From assembly GCA_050955045.1 (NCBI GenBank), contig JBPBQV010000031.1, positions 113,695 to 177,694 of the forward strand: DNA of 64,000 nucleotides. Direction: 5' to 3'. This DNA comes from Mucilaginibacter_A sp050955045. GTDB taxonomy: Bacteria > Bacteroidota > Bacteroidia > Sphingobacteriales > Sphingobacteriaceae. This document shows, one piece after another, positions 61,181-64,000 of the stretch. The notes under the pieces are model-generated. The model did no database searches. It had not been told where the DNA came from and saw only the letters and a program-made list of their open reading frames with translations. The first letter of the stretch is position 1; every line of letters starts with the position of its first letter. Position numbers and translations under genes: made by a program.

Positions 61181-61352
61181 TTTTTAAAGCCAAGTATTAA
61201 CCTAAAATTCAGTTGAAAAACTAAATTTAAATAGTAGTATCCAAATCTTATTTTCCAACTCCGTAACTATTCCAGACCAACTCCGTAATAAAGCTCCATC
61301 AATTATAAACCTAAATTATTTATTTTTTCATTACCCTTTAACCTTGATAGCT

Positions 61353-61556
61353 ATGGAAAGCTCATCTACCAAGCCCTTACCTCTATTTATTACCTGGCAG
61401 CACCTGCACAAACTTACCCAACAATGCGAAACCAACTGCCGGCATGAGCTAAACCGGTATTGTACCAAGTATGGCGTAAGCCGTTTAAACATTTACCAGC
61501 TTTGCGAAGAGTACCACTTAACCCGCGAACAACTGCAGTTTCACCTGAGCCAGTAA
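61353..61556 (+). CDS. Small hypothetical protein after the defence operon
   Basis: A 67-residue, Cys- and His-containing soluble protein starting at ATG 61353 (an in-frame TTG at 61344 adds three residues). It has four Cys (CETNC, YC, LCEEYH) and several His, as in a small helical or zinc-binding protein, but no recognised motif. Base composition is closer to the chromosome than to the operon before it. Two direct repeats CCAACTCCGTAA (61256-61267 and 61277-61288) lie in the gap before it. A small regulator or accessory peptide is possible. Confidence 0.45.
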   Translation: MESSSTKPLPLFITWQHLHKLTQQCETNCRHELNRYCTKYGVSRLNIYQLCEEYHLTREQLQFHLSQ

Positions 61557-61794
61557 TTTTTTTCGTTTTCGCTTTTATCCGGATGTTCTTCTTGCTTAAG
61601 GAGGGCATTTTTTGTTTTAAAAGATTTTCAGGCTGTTGTGCTTTTGGTTTTTGTTACAGATCGGTTTTCTTTTGTTGGAATAAACTGAAAACAAGTTCTG
61701 GAAGGTAAGCCTTTGCAAATCTTTCTGACTGCTTTTCCTTCCCGGCATAGTCAGAAACATGCGTGGAAAGCGTTGGTTGTTCACAATAAAAGCT

Positions 61795-61995
61795 TCTTGC
61801 TCCACAGGAAAGCGCGGATTCATAACGGGAAAGTACAGATTCTCCAGAGGAAAAGTTATTTGCTCCGCAGAAAAGTGCGGATTCGTAGCGGGAAAACGCA
61901 GATTCTCCGCAAGAAAGGTTTCTTTCTCCGCAGGTAAGCACGGATTCGTAGCGGGAAAGTGGATATTTTCCGCAGGAAAAGCTTCTTTCTTTGCA
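61795..61995. repeat. 63-bp higher-order tandem repeat built from 21-bp units
   Basis: CGGATTC recurs at 61815, 61878 and 61941, exactly 63 bases apart; each 63-mer consists of three similar 21-mers. Translated in either direction it gives a 7-residue repeat: FSAGK-x-x on plus and PAxNxxF-like on minus. The latter ORF (61617-62084, 155 residues on minus) starts upstream and has no signal peptide. No flanking cas genes and unit length exclude a CRISPR array. Whether either strand is translated is open; I do not call a CDS here. Confidence 0.8.
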
Positions 61996-62239
61996 GGAAA
62001 AAAGTGTTTTAGATAGCAAAAATGGTAGAATCTGGTAAATAGCGTGCCCTGTGGATAAACAGTAGTAGTTTGTCTTAAAAACATGGTTTGCTGTTAAAGA
62101 ACAGTAGTTTTTATGAAATTGCAGCAGGAGCCAGCAATAGCTATTAAACCGCGTTAAACCTGTTTTTTAGTTGATAAAAGGAGCATTATTTTCGTTCAGC
62201 AAGCCGGAAATGGTTCCGCTTTGTTTAAAAAACAAAGCG

Positions 62240-62860
62240 ATGAAAAATGTTACCCTGATTAAAGATTACTCTAAATTGAGTGAATCTAACCTGGATTTAA
62301 AAGGTGGTAAAATTATTGCCAGCCTGACCGACAACACTGATTTTCCGGCTACAACGCCTTCCCTGGCCGATTTTACTTCCATTAAAAATATGTATTCGAC
62401 CAATCTGGTAGCGGCTTCTAACGGCGATCGTGCCGCTATCGCGCTAAAAAACCAGGAAAAAGATACGCTGCTGGGTGCAATGCGTTTGCTGGCCATCAAC
62501 CTGGAAGGGCTTTCGCTGGGTAACCAGGCAAAACTGGCGGGAACGGGTTTCGACCTGGCTTCTACTGGTGATAGCGTACCGGCCATGACTTCCCCGACAG
62601 GTTTTAAACTGGCAGACGGATTAAATCAGGGTGAGATAAAATCTACGGTAAAAGGAGTAGCACAAGCGATTATGTATAGCCACGAATACTGCCTGCTTCC
62701 GCCGGATGAAAAAACCAACTGGACTACCCGGGTAACTACCACCGTATCTTATACTTTTACCGGTTTGCCCAGCGGAACACGCATTTATGCGCGCGTAGCT
62801 GCTATTGGCCGTAAAGACCAGCTGGCGTATTCGGATGTGTTATCGCGGGTGGTACAGTGA
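62240..62860 (+). CDS. Hypothetical protein with C-terminal fibronectin type III-like domain
   Basis: A 206-residue protein starting at ATG 62240. The first half (MKNVTLIKDYSK..., DFPATTPSLADF, AASNGDRAAIALKNQEKDTLLGAMRLLAINLEGLS) is helical with no signal peptide; the last part, VSYTFTGLPSGTRIYARVAAIGRKDQLAYSDVLSRVV, looks like the last strands of a fibronectin type III domain. Proteins with this layout are common in Sphingobacteriaceae, often beside intergenic repeats, as here. Function unknown. A longer ORF begins at 62171 but its first residues lie over a motif copy. Confidence 0.6.
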   Translation: MKNVTLIKDYSKLSESNLDLKGGKIIASLTDNTDFPATTPSLADFTSIKNMYSTNLVAASNGDRAAIALKNQEKDTLLGAMRLLAINLEGLSLGNQAKLAGTGFDLASTGDSVPAMTSPTGFKLADGLNQGEIKSTVKGVAQAIMYSHEYCLLPPDEKTNWTTRVTTTVSYTFTGLPSGTRIYARVAAIGRKDQLAYSDVLSRVVQ

Positions 62861-62955
62861 TTGCAACTTGTAAAATGGTAGCGGTGGCTTCTGAAGTTAT
62901 CGCTGCTGTTTTTACCAGGTGTTTCTATAAATGATGGTTTTTTATAAGCTCTTTT

Positions 62956-63178
62956 AATGGTTCTTTTCCATCAAAGGAAAAGAACGTAACACCAGCAACC
63001 GCAGGTGTGCTAAATCCATGCTTCTTTTATCACATCAAATTATGTAAGCGGGCATTCTGCCCTTGCTTTCGTTCTTTTTGCTTGATCAAAAAGAACCAAC
63101 GAAATCAAGAACAGACGATCGCCTCCAGGCGTCTGTTCAGCCCCGCGCTCCTGGGCGCATGTCTTGCAAGCGGCTTTG
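62956..63178 (+). repeat. R1 repeat: partial and full copies
   Basis: A partial piece (TTCTTTTCC...AAAGAAC...GCAACCGCAGG, 62956-63011) precedes a 14-mer (63018-63031) and then a full R1 copy in plus orientation (63046-63178): GCGGGCATTCTG, GTTCTTTTTGCTTGATC palindrome, GAACAGACGATCGCCTCCAGG core, TGGGCGCAT end. The core differs from other copies (CAGACG for CCGGAT). Confidence 0.75.
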
Positions 63179-63264
63179 TCCAAATCAACTAAAAAATTAT
63201 TAAATGGAAAGTAAAAAATAAATGCTGTAACAATCAGCATCAGAAAGATCAACACTATAACAGT

Positions 63265-63399
63265 AGCCACCCTGGTGTAGTGGGAAGAATGCCGCCCGGA
63301 GGCGATTCGGCATTCTTGAATTTTTGGTTCTTTTTGTTCAAGCAAAAAGAACGTAATGCCAGCAACCGCAGGTTTGCTAAACACTATGCTCTTTTATCA
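63265..63399 (-). repeat. R1 repeat in inverse orientation plus 14-mer variant
   Basis: GTAGCCACCCTGG, GAATGCCGCCCGGAGGCGA, CGGCATTCTTGAATTTTTGG, the A/T palindrome and GCCAGCAACCGCAGG (63265-63372), then TATGCTCTTTTATCAA (63385-63400), a weak motif relative. The preceding ATCAGCATCAGAAAGATCA is shared with the copy at 50465-50613. Confidence 0.75.
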
Positions 63400-63424
63400 A
63401 TTCAAATTTAAAAAAGGAATAAAC

Positions 63425-63649
63425 TTACACTTTCCTTGGTGGCAAATCAAAAGCCACAGCCAAATGGTCGAAATGGCCTTTGTGTGCGCCATCGCAAAAA
63501 GGTTTGTTGGCAGATAAGCCGCAACGGCAAACCGAAACCACCGTTCTTCCTTGCAAACCGTAATTGTTGCCCTGCATATCCACGATCTCGAAATCGCCTT
63601 CTATTTTTACCGAACCATTGTTGTTGATGGTTAATTTTGTTGTTGCCAT
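63425..63649 (-). CDS. CDGSH iron-sulfur domain protein
   Basis: A 74-residue protein with the complete CDGSH signature CRCGLSANKPFCDGAHK (C-x-C-x2-S-x3-P-x-C-D-G-x2-H), which coordinates a [2Fe-2S] cluster with three Cys and one His. Such small bacterial proteins are thought to be redox or iron sensors. It is soluble, with no leader, and starts at ATG 63649. Nothing on either side suggests an operon. Confidence 0.9.
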   Translation of the reverse strand: MATTKLTINNNGSVKIEGDFEIVDMQGNNYGLQGRTVVSVCRCGLSANKPFCDGAHKGHFDHLAVAFDLPPRKV

Positions 63650-63914
63650 ATTTTAGTTTTTTCTGCTGGCAAAGTTAATTATTGGGCTGGAGAAGAAAAG
63701 GTAAACCCATCGTTTCGGTACAATACAAACTGATTCTAAATAATATCCGTGCTGTTTTTACCGGGCAATTTTTATTGATCCAAAATTGATGTGCTAAAAG
63801 AAGTATCTGCCAGCAGCCATACAAAATAAACAACACTGTATTGACACATTGTATTTGCAGTGCAGCGCTATTTAAAGTAGTTTTGATACTTACCTAAAAC
63901 AGCCGTTGCAATTC

Positions 63915-64000
63915 ATGGACTACGCTATCAACAGTACAACCGGAAAAAAACTGCCCGAAACAACTTATCAGGCTGCGCGTACGGTATCGGCTTCGGTAGC
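63915..64000 (+). CDS. Start of a gene cut by the window edge
   Basis: An open frame from ATG 63915 to the right edge encodes 28 residues beginning MDYAINSTTGKKLPETTYQA and continuing ARTVSASVA. Too short to assign. The beginning has a vague similarity to CoiA-like competence proteins of Bacteroidota (M-x-YAxN), but I would not rely on it. The 265-base gap before it holds a motif copy (63793-63806) and a relative at 63749. Confidence 0.4.
   Translation, partial: MDYAINSTTGKKLPETTYQAARTVSASV

Noticed and set aside
61795..61995. Regularly spaced repeats considered as a CRISPR array
   Set aside because: The unit is contiguous (21/63 bp) without unique spacers, and no cas gene is present.
61617..62084. 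155-residue frame with 7-residue periodicity on the minus strand
   Set aside because: The opposite strand is equally open because of the 63-bp repeat; no start signal, leader or conserved domain supports translation.

Overview
Organism. The window looks like a chromosomal segment of a Bacteroidota bacterium, most likely of the Sphingobacteriaceae (Pedobacter/Mucilaginibacter type; the genus is inference). Reasons: a SusC-style TonB receptor with an N-terminal carboxypeptidase-like domain, a CDP-alcohol phosphatidyltransferase plus GtrA pair, start codons without Shine-Dalgarno sequences, a TAnnTTTG-type promoter match, an exported GH26 mannanase, many lipoproteins, and dispersed intergenic repeats of the kind seen in this family. 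No rRNA, CRISPR array or complete insertion sequence was seen; there is one tRNA (Thr, anticodon CGT).

Layout. 1-9.4 kb: recQ (cut by the window edge), a TonB receptor, lipid/membrane genes, prmC and ribD (divergent) and an AI-2E-family transporter. 9.5-13.4 kb: a compact minus-strand operon of a Tat-type flavin amine oxidase, a Tat-type HisC-like aminotransferase and a secreted Hint-domain protein. 13.5-18.2 kb: small metabolic genes and exported alpha/beta hydrolases, then an aldo/keto reductase. 18.3-20.4 kb: an AT-rich islet with a GHKL-ATPase/HExxH protein gene broken by an in-frame TAA and an unknown gene. 20.5-35 kb: housekeeping (rpsO-pnp, a LolD-like ABC ATPase operon, sucC, a LOG protein, tRNA-Thr, an HscA-like Hsp70) and a PAS histidine kinase. 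35-50.4 kb: a large outer-membrane metalloprotease-like protein, a cold-shock-associated small protein, an MFS transporter, a universal stress protein, GH26, a carboxylesterase, and a glycosidase fused to an RmlD-like reductase. 50.4-55.3 kb: a repeat-rich stretch with an exported thiol peroxidase, a sugar dehydrogenase and a lipoprotein. 55.4-61.2 kb: an AT-rich defence operon. 61.3-64 kb: a 63-bp higher-order repeat, an fn3 protein, more dispersed repeats, a CDGSH protein and a truncated ORF.

How genes work together and what stands out. The strongest candidate system is the four-gene operon at 55379-61180: a methyltransferase with a fused N-terminal PD-(D/E)XK nuclease, an HsdS specificity subunit, a PtuA-like ATPase and a PtuB-like HNH nuclease. 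It is a BcgI-like restriction-modification pair translationally packed with a Septu module, with no helicase HsdR and no reverse transcriptase. The second unusual signal is a 14-bp interspersed motif (consensus GRTAAAARMAGYAT) present in roughly 45 copies on both strands, often single, sometimes as inverted pairs that form terminators, resembling in distribution DNA uptake sequences of other bacteria. Two larger repeat families, including a 363-bp tandem duplication, fill several intergenic gaps.
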